This document shows, one piece after another, positions 22,387-33,400 of a DNA stretch of 64,000 nt (position 1 is the first letter of the stretch; each line of letters starts with the position of its first letter). Source of the stretch: Saussurea involucrata (taxonomy: Eukaryota; Streptophyta; Magnoliopsida; Asterales; Asteraceae). The DNA is taken from positions 97,442,929 through 97,506,928 of the forward strand of contig CM066314.1 of assembly GCA_033807775.1 (NCBI GenBank), read 5' to 3'. The notes beneath the pieces were generated by a model. It worked only from the letters and a program-made list of their open reading frames with translations. It made no database searches and was not told the DNA's origin. The position numbers were made by a program, and so were the translations under genes.

Positions 22387-22541
22387 TGACGTCATCAAAA
22401 CGGATAACCCCTGACACGAATTTTTGTCTGACACGTTCACCCGTTTGAATTCTTGCCCAATAAGCTTCGTAGAACGTGTCACGTGTCATGATGAGTATTT
22501 TTCCCGCTCATCCCTTTATCTCTCTACTCCCACTATATAAA
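22387..22541 (+). promoter_or_regulatory. Promoter-like block ahead of extra ORF A1
   Basis: In order: TGACGTCA (22387-22394), CCAAT (22457-22461), G-box CACGTG (22480-22485) and TATATAAA (22534-22541). The extra-ORF ATG (23078) lies 537 bases past the TATA string. TGACGTCA, CCAAT and TATATAAA recur at the same spacing in copy A2 (43692, 43762, 43837). This suggests an internal promoter separate from the LTR. Confidence 0.6.
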
Positions 22542-24560
22542 CTCTTCAAGTTTATATTTTTACATTTTACACACACCATACTCTCTCAAGCAAATATTGC
22601 CTTACGCATAATTGTTCTTGGATTATTTTGAAACCTGACTTTTGAATCTTCAAATCTTCAACAAATAGGTTCATATCTAATCTTATTTCTACTCTTCAAT
22701 CATCTTGTCAAACTTGTTTTGATCAACATTTCTTTGTCATCAAAGATCAAACAAACGTTTTTAATACATAAAATCATCTTCTTCATGATTTTATGAACCA
22801 AAACATGAAATATAGTTTTTCCATTAAGTTTAAAACAAAATTCTTAAACTTGATTTTCATACGTTTTTCCAGAAACCCTTTCTTTAAAAGGAAACTGGAA
22901 AACATTCCTTTCTATTAGTTTTAACTTCTCAAAACTAGAAAACCCACATTTTACTTTTTCTTCCCTAAAAAGGAAACTATAAAAACCCTAAAACCGCAAA
23001 AACCCTTATTTTTGGAATCCTTTTTCCATTTTAAGAAGTTTGTTCATCCTTTTCTATTTTTGATTCCTTGTTCAGAAATGGCATCCTCAAATGTTGTTGC
23101 TACCAACACTAATGCTACTCCTGTAACCATGATCAAAGCTGCAAACATGAAAGGTGAACTGCAACAAATCATCCTAGCCACCAATAACTCCCTGGCTCTT
23201 CTTGACTTTCCCAAGAAGAAACCAAGCCCCTATCTCACTGATGCAGTCGTCTTCTTGAAGACATGCCCCTATCCACTGCAATGACAATCACTCCTCCCGC
23301 ACACCGTCATCTGCTTCAACAATTTTGGTACACTGCTGAACGTACTACCCAACTCTCTACCAAGACTGGAAAGGAATTCACTGTCATTGAATTCCAAACC
23401 GAACTTGGTCACGACACCATCACTCCTGCAGCGATCCGAGAAGTGCTAAACGTCCCTGGACGCCCTTTGTCCCTCTTATTGACCCCAACACCCCTGAAGG
23501 TTAGAAAGACCTGACTACATTCATTGATCTCATGAAATACTCATGGGACAAGACGAGAACTGATGAAGACGATAAAAAGTTGACCAAGATCCTCAAGGCT
23601 AGGATGCCAGCTGAACTCAATTTCATTTTTGTCACATTATCTTCTGCAATACTGCCAAAGTCGACTCCACTGATCAGGCCTCCAAAACTCAGGTTGCAAT
23701 GGCCTACTCTCTCCTGAAAGGCCTGAAAGTTGATTATGCTCGCATCATCTTCGAAGAACTGATGAAAAAGGTCGACAAGCCTGAATGCTCCATGCCCGTT
23801 CCCTACCCACGGTTCATTTCTGCCATTCTTCAGATGTTTCTTGCATCAAGCTATCCTAAGCAGGGAGACTACAAACTCCCGCAGGTCGGCCCCAAGGTCC
23901 TCGACTACAAACCGATCCCCGGTGAGGTAAGTCTTTCTTGCGTACTCTCTCTTCTCCGTCCTTCTTCATCTTCTACAGCGACTTCAGCAGCGCAACCCAC
24001 CGCAGGCACCCAAGATGCAACCACCACCTCATCTAAGAAGAAGAAACAATCTGATATCCCCCTTGGCACCCATAAGTCCAAGAAGACCTCAAATGAGAAC
24101 CCTTAGCCTTCCCAGGCTCAAGACTCAGTGATTGCCTCTTCATAGGCAACACTTGATAGTTTCATGGAACACTCCTCCACACCTACTACAAACATCCCAC
24201 TATCTATTTCATAGCCTTAGTTTTCTGAAACTTTTCTGGTACATCCCCCAACATCTTCAGTGCCTCAAAGCACTGCGGAGGTCTCTCTCAGCGACACCAG
24301 CGTTGAACATGCTACAACCACAATCTTCTCAGCCTCCGCTTCTTCACCTCCTACTTTGGTCTTCTCTACCATAACCACTGCACCAACATTCTCACTAGTT
24401 GATACGAGTGCTGCAATGCTGCACAACCTCATGCAGTAGAACGCCACTATTTCAGGACCTGTTAGGACAAGGATCCTAGTCACTGCTGCATCCTACTTGG
24501 AAAAGGACATGGAGTACTGGACGGGATCCAAGGATATTCATCGGTTCTCCAGCCCAACAG

Positions 24561-24644
24561 GTATCCAAACACTCTCCTCACACCTCTCTCAAACACCAAC
24601 TTCTTTTGGGCTTTCCTTTGCTCATAAGTTGTTATCTTTTTCAG
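24561..24644 (+). other. Intron 1 of extra ORF A1
   Basis: CAACAG|GTATCC to TTTTTCAG|GTCC, 84 bases, pyrimidine-rich before the acceptor. The same position and borders occur in A2 at 45772-45850 with different internal sequence. Removing it joins SPTG to PNLG, as the flanking coding sense predicts. Confidence 0.65.
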
Positions 24645-25709
24645 GTCCTAATTTGGGCACTATCAGCCACTCCCTCAAGGATATCGCTGACAACGTCGCC
24701 ACTCTCTCCACCACCCTGAAAACAAGTACCTCAGCGATTAATGATGATGGGGTGATGTTGAAAGAAGTAACCACTACCCTTGCAGGTAAAGCCAACTCTG
24801 CTGATCTTTCATCTTTGAAAGGGGAGTGAAGACCCTAGAGCTCGCCCTCAACAACAACACTTCAGTGCTCCAGGCTGTACAATCAGAGGTTTCCACCATC
24901 TCTGGCGATATCAAGAGCCTCTCTTCTCAATTCACCAACCTCGGCGGTGAAGTTGGGACCCTGAACACCACCGTAACTAACCTATAAGGTGAGGTGAGCA
25001 GCCTTTCTTCTAAGGTCTCTGAATCCAACTAGCTGCTCACTAAGATCCTCGTTGTTCCTCTATCTCACTTCACTCCGGATGACCGAGAGAAGTTGGAGAT
25101 GGCAGTGGATTTTATTCTTCAGGCTACTCCTTCAATTTATGGCCTAGAAGACAGAAAGGATAAGGTGGAAAAGAACCAAGCCTCAGGTTCAGGAGCCCCT
25201 CGCCACGAAGACAGGGCACTTGAATCCGTTGTTGCTGCTGCCTTTGCTACTACTATTATCTCCCCCATTTAGATGGAGAGGGGGAGAAGAATGATTAAGT
25301 CCTCCCTCTAAATGTTTAGGGAGAAGAAAATATTAAGGATGGAACCGCTGAAGACCCCCCTCAATCTGAGGGGGAGAAAGACGAAGACAACAACGCCACC
25401 ACTCCACCCTTCTCTCCTCAGGAACAAGAACCAATACAAACCCCCTCTGAGGAAGAGGAAGAAGAGCTGGAGATCAACAATGAAGAATCTTCAGCCCATC
25501 CTGATCCCAAGGATGATGAAGATGATGATGATGACGCTGGCTACTGGTTTTAGCCAAGGGCCATCAAGGTCCCTGCTCAGAAGGGGACCTCGATAAATAA
25601 AGCAGGGGAGACGACACGCAAGTCTCTTGCAAATAAAACTTCTGGCAAGCAAAAGGGCCTTGCTGCTGAAGGCAACTTGACAATTCTCCTCAAGATGCCA
25701 ACTTGCCAG

Positions 25710-25862
25710 GTATGCTACCGTTTCTTTCCCTATACTGCTTCTATCCTTATCCCTTCTCCACTTCTATCCTTCATCTCCTAAAACCCCTAAATACTTAGCC
25801 AAAATCTTTATCTATCTCTTTCTCCCTCAAAAGATCTAACTCAAGTGATCTTTTTGTTTCAG
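25710..25862 (+). other. Intron 2 of extra ORF A1
   Basis: TTGCCAG|GTATGC to TTTGTTTCAG|CCAG, 153 bases, rich in T and C, without coding sense. The equivalent intron in A2 is 46902-47034. It lies between the acidic region and the C-terminal domain. Confidence 0.65.
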
Positions 25863-27348
25863 CCAGTCCTCTCCATTGCTTGAAGATACTGCTGAAGCTC
25901 CCTCACTGCAAATAATCCCAGCTCTCCAAGCTGATGAACAAAGAATCCCGGTCTCTGTGAATGTGATCGATGAACAAGAAGAAGAACAAACAGTGCTCGC
26001 TCATTCTTCCAGACCTTCTCTACCACCTCAGCGGTCAGAAGAAGAAGAAATTAGAAGAAAAGTAGCTATGATCCAACAGCTTGAAAGTCAGCGACTCATC
26101 CCTCCTACGTGCTTCAAGTTTCTGACTCTGGAGGAAATAGCAGAAAGCCTCAAAGCGGAAAAGCTCTTAGCTGAACAACAAAAGAATGAGCTTAATAACA
26201 AAGCTCTTGCTCTTGAAATTGCCAAACGTTCAGTGAAGGATCCAGTCCTGAAACGCTTTCCCCTCAGATTCCAGCAAGAACTTCTCAAAGAAGCTGGTAA
26301 GAAGAAGAAAAATGAGTCAAACGTCAGCGACACCACTGTGGCCTGGTGCAAGAAGAAAGCCAACTTCAGGAGTTTACCAAGCAGAAAAAAAAATGTAAAC
26401 CTGAAAGGAAGAACTGTCAGAGGTGTTCCAGTGATCGAAGTTACAATGATCAAGGAAAACGGAATGACCAAGACTTGCTGTCTCTCAACGATAGAACATC
26501 TCGGTCTAGATGAATAGTTGGAAATCCGGGTTGCAATTCAGCGATCACGTTCAAACTTTAAGCCTTGTGTCGAAAAGTTTATCAATAAACTAATCAATCA
26601 AGTATCCTCAGTGGTCGATTTGCCCCCTCCTCCTGCTCTCCATCAAAGTCGAAGTGCTCCAAAGAAGAAGTCAACGTCATCTTCAGGGCTTGCTATTCGA
26701 AACGAGGCATGTATTGAATCTACTCGTGAAGCAGTGCTCGGTCACAATGCTCATCTGTCAGCCCTCGACGTTTCACTACCACCCGGTGTAGAATTCACAA
26801 CTGGAAAGGTGGTCAGTGAACCTCTCGGCATTTTCTTTCTAGAATACATAGGTCGCCAATGCTTTCAACGATGGTCAGAGTTACCCATTGCTCCAGTAAA
26901 ACAACTCAGAGACTTATTATATTGGTGTGATCGATCCAGACTAGGAATGGACTTGAAACCTCAAACCTACAAAGAAGCCAAATTGAGAAGAGAACAGGGA
27001 ATTCAAGTCCCTGACTGGATGATTCCTACGACTGACACCCTTGATGAACTTCTCTTCAAGGATGAACCTGAATAGCTGATAGGATTTCTTGTAAGTCTTC
27101 TATCTTATTAGCTGCTAGCTTTTTGTACTTGTAAATTTTTTCACTGTACTTTTAATTTTTCAACTTCCCTTGTAATCTTGTATTTACAAAGTAATGAAAA
27201 GTTTTAGTGAAGTACTTTACTCCATCAGTACTTAAAACGATCCCTGAAAACAGTAAATGGGACACGTATTTATGAGTCCTCTTTATCCTTATGTTTTTTA
27301 CTTAGCAACTTTCTTTTATTACTTTGTCATCACCAAATAGTGGGAGAT

Positions 27349-28323
27349 TGTTGATCCAAACCCTTCAGTTATTTGATGATGGCCCTTAGAATCACTTAGT
27401 GAAAATTGTAAGTAAACAATATGTATCAGTGTTTCACCATCTAAGAAAATATACTAAGCCTGTTTAGTATCGCTGATGGAAACATCTGTCCTTTAAATTA
27501 TACTTCTGCAATAACTGCACATCGGTGAGACCTGAGCCTGTTCAGTCTTGCTGATTATCGATGAATACTCATCTTGTAATTGTTTGCTTATGATCCCTGA
27601 AGAAAAGATTCCTAACAACAGAGTTTAAAGCTAAAATTGAAGACCAGGCTGACGAATGAGTGACTATGTCTACTAGTGACCGGATGCGGATATCAGCGAA
27701 GCCAAGACTTGTACATTTCACACGAAGTTTCAAGTAGAATACTTCAGCGAGAGCTGAACTTTATCATTCTCTGATAAAGATCAACTCAGCGATCGCTGAT
27801 CATGAAGCCTGTTCTACAAGCAACTTTTGTCTTATCTGCTTGCATGCCATTGTATGATTTGTCAGAAGGACATGCCTTTCTCCAGGATCGTACAAACCAC
27901 TCTGCCAACTATACTATTCATCATGCGGCCAAGAGCATGTTTGTTAAAGTCAAATTCATGCAACCAACCAAGTGCTGCCACGTGTAAAGTTGTACTGACT
28001 TGCATTTAATGAATGCAGTATAAATAGGAAATCCTACTTCATTTTTGAAGTGTTCTTCTCGTTCCCTTATCTCTGAACTCTTAGTGCCTTAAGACAATTA
28101 CATTTAGTTTTCTTAACTACTTTCTATCTTTTCTAGTGCAAGAAATCTGTGTGATTCTCTTAGTTTGTTTAGGTTAGGTTTTACACTTAATCTTATTCCG
28201 CAACAAATTGTAAATTGTTTGATTATATCAATAAACAATTTTAAAGATAAAAATCTTGTGTTTGTATTTAACCCCCCCCCCCCCCCCACTTCTACAAACT
28301 TGTATAACTCTTCGGGACCAACA
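27349..28323 (+). repeat. Family-A LTR2
   Basis: 975 bp, TGTTGATCC to GGACCAACA, after TAGTGGGAGAT. It has TATAAATA near 28020, a 16-base C run at 28272-28287 and several CGCTGA words. It serves as 3' LTR of int1 and 5' LTR of int2. An LTR-encoded frame (from 28165) continues into reverse transcriptase codons, parallel to LTR1 with gag. Confidence 0.9.
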
Positions 28324-29856
28324 AAGCCAAAGAAAGTTGATAATGCCCTCAGAGATTCAAACTGGGTCAGCGTTATGCAAGAAGATCTGACTGAATTTGA
28401 AAGGAAAAAAGTTTCGATCTTGTTCCCAGACCATCTAACAAAATAGTGATAGGCACTAAATGGGTTTATAGAAACAAGTTAGATGAGTTTTGAACTGTAA
28501 CCCGCAACAAAGCTAGGCTAGTTGCTTAGGGATACAGACAAGAGGAAGGCATAAACTATGATGAAACTTTTGCCCAAGTGGCAAGACTCGAAGAAATTTG
28601 ACTTTTTCTAGCCTATGATGTTCACAAAGACTTCAAAGTTCATCAAATAGATGTCAAGTCAGTGTTTCTCAATGGAAAACTGAATGAAGAAGTCTACGTC
28701 GAACAATCACCAGGATTCGTTGATCCTAAACATCCACGTTATGTCTATAAACTGGATAAGGCTCTCTATGCCTTAAACCAAGCATCTCGTGCATGGTATG
28801 ACACTCTATCCTTCTTTCTTCTTACTGAAAAATTTGAACCTTGTAAAATTGATAATACTCTATTTTTCAGAAAGGTTAAAGGTCATATTATTCTTGTTCA
28901 AATATATGTCGATGATATTACATTTGGTTCTACTAACCCATCTTTGTGTACTCGTTTCGCTGAACGAATGAAAAACAAATATAAAATGAGTATGATGGGT
29001 GAGCTGACATACTTCCTTGGACTTCAAATCAAGCAAAGTAATAAAGGCACTTTCATTCACCAAGGTAAGTAAGTTAAAGATATGCTGAAGAAATCCAATC
29101 TTACTCAAAGTTCACCTATTAAAACCCCTATGGCACCTTTACTGACACTTAACAAGGATCCCTCTGGAAAACCTATTAATGTCACTGCCTACAGAGGGAT
29201 GATCGACTCTCTTCTCTATCTTACAGCGAGTTGTCATGATATCATGTATTCTACTTGTCTTTGTGCATGATATCAATCTGAACCCAAAGAATCTCATCTG
29301 ATCATTGTAAAGCGGATTTTCAGATATCGTAAGGGTACACCCAACCTAGGTCTTTAGTATCCTAAAGACTCAGGGTTTGATCTAACTGCCTATTCAGATA
29401 GTGACTTTGCAGGTTGCAAACTGGATAGAAAACGTACCACAAGAGGCTGTCAGCTCCTGAGTGGAAAGCTGGTAAGTTGGACAAGCAAAAAAGCAAAATT
29501 AAGTGTCCACCTCTGCCGCTGAAGCTGAGTATATAGCCACTGGAAGTTGTTGTGTTCAGGTCTTATGGATGAGAATTCAGCTATTAGACTATGACCTTCA
29601 GCTATCTAAAATTCCCATCTATTGTGACAGCACTAGTGCCATCGCTATAGCAAACAATCCAGTGCTACACTAAAAGACAAAACACATCAAAATCAGATAT
29701 CATTTTATAAGATATCATGTGATGAATGGAGATATAACTTATTTTCATTTTATTCCAACTGATTTTCAGTTAGCTGATCTTTTTACCAAACCTCTTGATG
29801 TGACAAGATTTAACTTTCTTATCAGCGAGCTTGGAATGCTAAACTACGAAGAATAA
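28324..29856 (+). pseudogene. pol: Family-A int2 reverse transcriptase-RNase H
   Basis: Starts within reverse transcriptase immediately after the LTR (KVDNALRDSNWVSVMQED), so leader, gag, protease and integrase are absent. A frameshift follows at about 28410, and stops are scattered (about 28445, 28528, 28600, 29269). YVDDITFGS is kept, as are MMGELTYFLG and FTKPLD. RNase H runs to stop 29854-29856. The element-E insertion follows 75 bases later. Confidence 0.85.
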
Positions 29857-29931
29857 ACTCTTCGGTGTTTACGCATTGGGTCAGTGATAAAATCTATCTC
29901 TCTTATTCATCATCTAATCTCTGAATAAATG

Positions 29932-30459
29932 TGAAGGAACAGGATCTAATCTTACAATCAATATAGAAAGCAGTAATTGAGAAGTTGTATGATCAAGCCC
30001 AATTGTATTCAATGATGAACAGAATTACAGATCTAAGAGAGAGAGAATCTCAAAGATTACAAAGAATGAATACAAAGTTATATGGGAAAAATCAATCAGT
30101 TAGCAACGTAGAGCTAACTACTATTTATACTGCAACGGACATCTTAAAGCTACAGTACAAATAAGAAAGACTAATAAGAACATAACACGTGTCCTAATTA
30201 GTTTATAAAATACTAAGTAAAGTATCTCGTCATAAGTTCTGAACAGGTAGTTCAGAACTTCTGAACATTCTTCTGATAAAGCTTCTCAGATCTTCTGACT
30301 TCTTAACTCAGACATCTGACTTCTCTTTCCAGACTTGATTTCATTTATCAATACTTATGAGCTTTCACAGTCATACCTCTGACTTCTCTACTCAAAACAT
30401 CTGAGTCTTCTTATCAGATCTTCAACACTTGGTTTATTGACAAAACTTCAGATCTAACA
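29932..30459 (-). repeat. 3' LTR of element E
   Basis: 528 bp. In element sense it reads TGTTAGATCTG to CCTTCA, preceded by the polypurine tract GACAAAAAGGGGGAGAT (plus-strand 30460-30476). It holds TATAAATAG (plus 30122-30130) and a dense run of TTCTGA/TCAGAA words between 30235 and 30430. Confidence 0.95.
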
Positions 30460-30474
30460 ATCTCCCCCTTTTTG

Positions 30475-33400
30475 TCAAATAAACTTAAACTTTGCATCAT
30501 CCAGTTCTTTCAGAGCAGGAACAATTTTCTGAAGTAGCACATTTCTTAGATTAAGCCTCTTATCAATTTTGTCAATGATTTCTTGAATAATTTCAACTTG
30601 CTGATTGATTACTTCTTGAGTTATTTCTGCTTCCTTCACTTTCAGCATCTTTTTCTCCAAATTATGCTTTATGATTCTTAAAGTTCCAGAACAGTATTTT
30701 GCGGTTTCCTTTGCTCTGAAGAAAATCTTTCCACTTTTGTTTTTCAAAAATACTCCCAAATCTGGATATTTGTGAACACTTCCAGTCTTTAACTTCTTTT
30801 TCTGTTCATGATCTGTGTTGGGATTTGCCAGATAAACACATGAATTTTGTAAGTACAAAGCTATTTGAAAGTCTGTATAACAGTGCCACCTTAAGATGTA
30901 GAACATGGCCTCAATTACCACACTTCTGGCCTTCCTTTCATTTCTGTCTCTGCTCGACTCTTTGAAGCATAGAAAGTTGTGTAATCTGTAGAAGTCAACT
31001 ACTGATAGCTTCTCAAAATCTGCATCAGTAAAGTAATAAACCTTGCCATCTTCTCTCAGAACTTCAAAAGATAAGTACTCCATCTTTCTGAATTTCTTAA
31101 CCCCCAATTCTCTGATTCCAGTGATTAAAAAATCTGAGTAAACAGCTTGCTTTGTTTTGCCAAGACATCTTAATTTTTCAGCCAACCAGATCTGAGTCTC
31201 CTTAGGTCTATCATAATACACATCCAAGAATTGTACTTCTTTTGGTTTGAAGAACTCATGTAAATCAAATTCAAGAAAGTATCCATTTAGATCAATGGAT
31301 ATTTCATCTTCTTTTGGTTCAGACTGTTCAGCTTGATCAAAACTAGTTATCTGCACATTCTGAGATGTTGTGTTCTGCACTTCCTCAACTTCATCTGACA
31401 AAATTTCATTCACTTCATACTCAGCAGGAAACACAAAATCATTATGTAGAATCTTTTTGGGATTCACCTCAGATAGCAACCATTCACTACTGTTTCTGAT
31501 TTTTCTTCTAAGATCCAACCTCCTCTTCACACAGTTTATAAATCTCTTCTTTAAACTCTCTTTTTCAGTTTCCACACTTACTTCCATTTTAATCAACAAC
31601 CAATTCCGAGTTGCATCACTGTACTTTACCAACTCTTTTAATCTGAACAGTTCAAGCCTTTCGTGAACTATATATGTGAACCCTTCTGTCTCCATTCCTT
31701 CATTCACAAATCCCTTCAAATGCAAATCAACTTCTGTTTTCTTTGTGGGAGAACTCAGATTACACTTTTCTTTTCTTTCTTCAACAGCTGATTGGAAGTC
31801 ATACAAGTATATATTTCTGACATAAATACCCAGAAGTCTTCTGCATTCAATTTCTATCAAGGCTTCTTCAGTGCTAGCAAAGAACTTGACTAGAAAGATC
31901 TGATCATCAAGAGTCAATCTGTGAAAATCAAAAGTAGACATGGAAACCTTTGTATTTCTTTCTTTCAGTACTTCCATTCTAACAAACATTAAACCATTGA
32001 ATTCATCTTGTTGAAACATCAGAACTTTCTCAATTCTTTTCTGAATATGCAGTTTTGAGTCAGGAACTCTGAACCTGTTAGAAGCTTCTGAGAAGACCAT
32101 CTGAGCTCTGTCATCCATAAAACCATCAATGTTACTTTCCAAAGGCTCATACTCTCCTTCTGTGTAGTAGAGATTATCATATATTTCCTCAGGAAAAATA
32201 TCATCATGAAATTGTCTGGCTAATGGCACATCACTTAACTCTAGAATGAAATCACATACAGGTTCTTCTAGTCTTTGCAATTTAATCTTTGGGATCTCAA
32301 TCGGTTTTCTGAATACATACTCAGAAGGCATAAAGAAGTCTTTCACTTTCACATACTCTTCTTCTGTATTTAACTCATCACAAAAGTTAAATCTAAAATC
32401 ATCTTCAAAATCCTGATTATAATTCACAGTTCTGTCTTCTTCTCCCATTAGATCAATAGGTCTTATCATTTTTATTCCTTGCTGAACTTTTTGAACATTC
32501 AAAGCTCTGACTAAATTATTATGCATCCTTCTGATAAACTCTTCACTTAACCTCCTTTCTTTTAATTCAGAATCCGTCATATTTTCTTTGTTATACACCA
32601 CAATATCTGTACACATGTTGACCACTTCACTTTCCACTGTCTTTTCTGATCTCAATACAGATTCCTCAATAGCTTCAGTTTCATCTGAGTTTCCTTCCAT
32701 TTCTATGTCTAAGTTCAATTCCTCTGTTTTATCTGAATCACCACCATCTGTACTTTCCAATTCCATCTCATCTGTATCTGAGCTATCAATCTGAACTATC
32801 TGAGTTATTGCCTTTAAATTTTCCTGTGTCTGATCTTCTGAACTTTTTGTACTAGCTAATTGCATATCTGCCATCTCAAAATCTTCTATGCCAATATCAT
32901 CATCAGAACTTAACCTTTGTCTTTTCTCCCCCTTTTGGTGATCATGAGGCTCATTATCATCAAACTTTCTTTTCAAGTTCTGATTAAAAGTAACTTCAGG
33001 TTCAGCTTCTGCAATAGGAACAGGATCAAGAGGCTTTGAAGTAGAAGCCAATGATACACTCAGTGCTTTCAGTATAGATTCCTGCATACCTTGCATTTGT
33101 TTTAACATATCTTTTTGAAAACCAGACATTATATCCATGATCTCCTTTTTGTGAGAATCCAAGGATTTCTTTACATCATCTACTTTGGTTTCAACAGAAA
33201 TCAACTTTTTCTCCAACACAACTTTCAAATCTGACAACTCATCATTCAAATTCTCCACCTTCTTCTCCAAATTTTCTACTTTTTCCCCCATCTCCTTGTT
33301 TTGTTTCTGAATCTTTTCAAATTCAGAAGTTTCTAACAGTGAACCTGAACCAACAGATGGTCCAGTTTTCATGTGCCCAGAGAGCTCATGGCCTGTAGAT

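Larger units (their letters stand above)
23078..27075 (+). pseudogene. Extra ORF A1 (aORF), intron-containing, decayed
   Basis: Starts at ATG 23078 (MASSNVV...). N-terminal helical domain: DFPKKKPSPYLTDAVVFLKT, HRHLLQQFWYTAE, IREVLNVPG, YSWDK...DEDDKK, then AYSLLKG...ARIIFEEL. It parallels extra ORF E residues about 65-330. Next come a Ser/Thr-rich linker, a SHSLKDIADNVATLS-type coiled coil after intron 1, an acidic Glu/Asp stretch, and after intron 2 the C-terminal domain (25876-27075) ending DELLFKDEPE. Frameshifts lie near 23275, 23500 and 23630; stops include 24104 and 26515 (TGG to TAG in EWLE). Relative to pol it sits where Sirevirus env-like ORFs lie, but no signal peptide or membrane helix is seen, and SAPKKKS is a small basic cluster. 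Function unknown. Confidence 0.7.
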
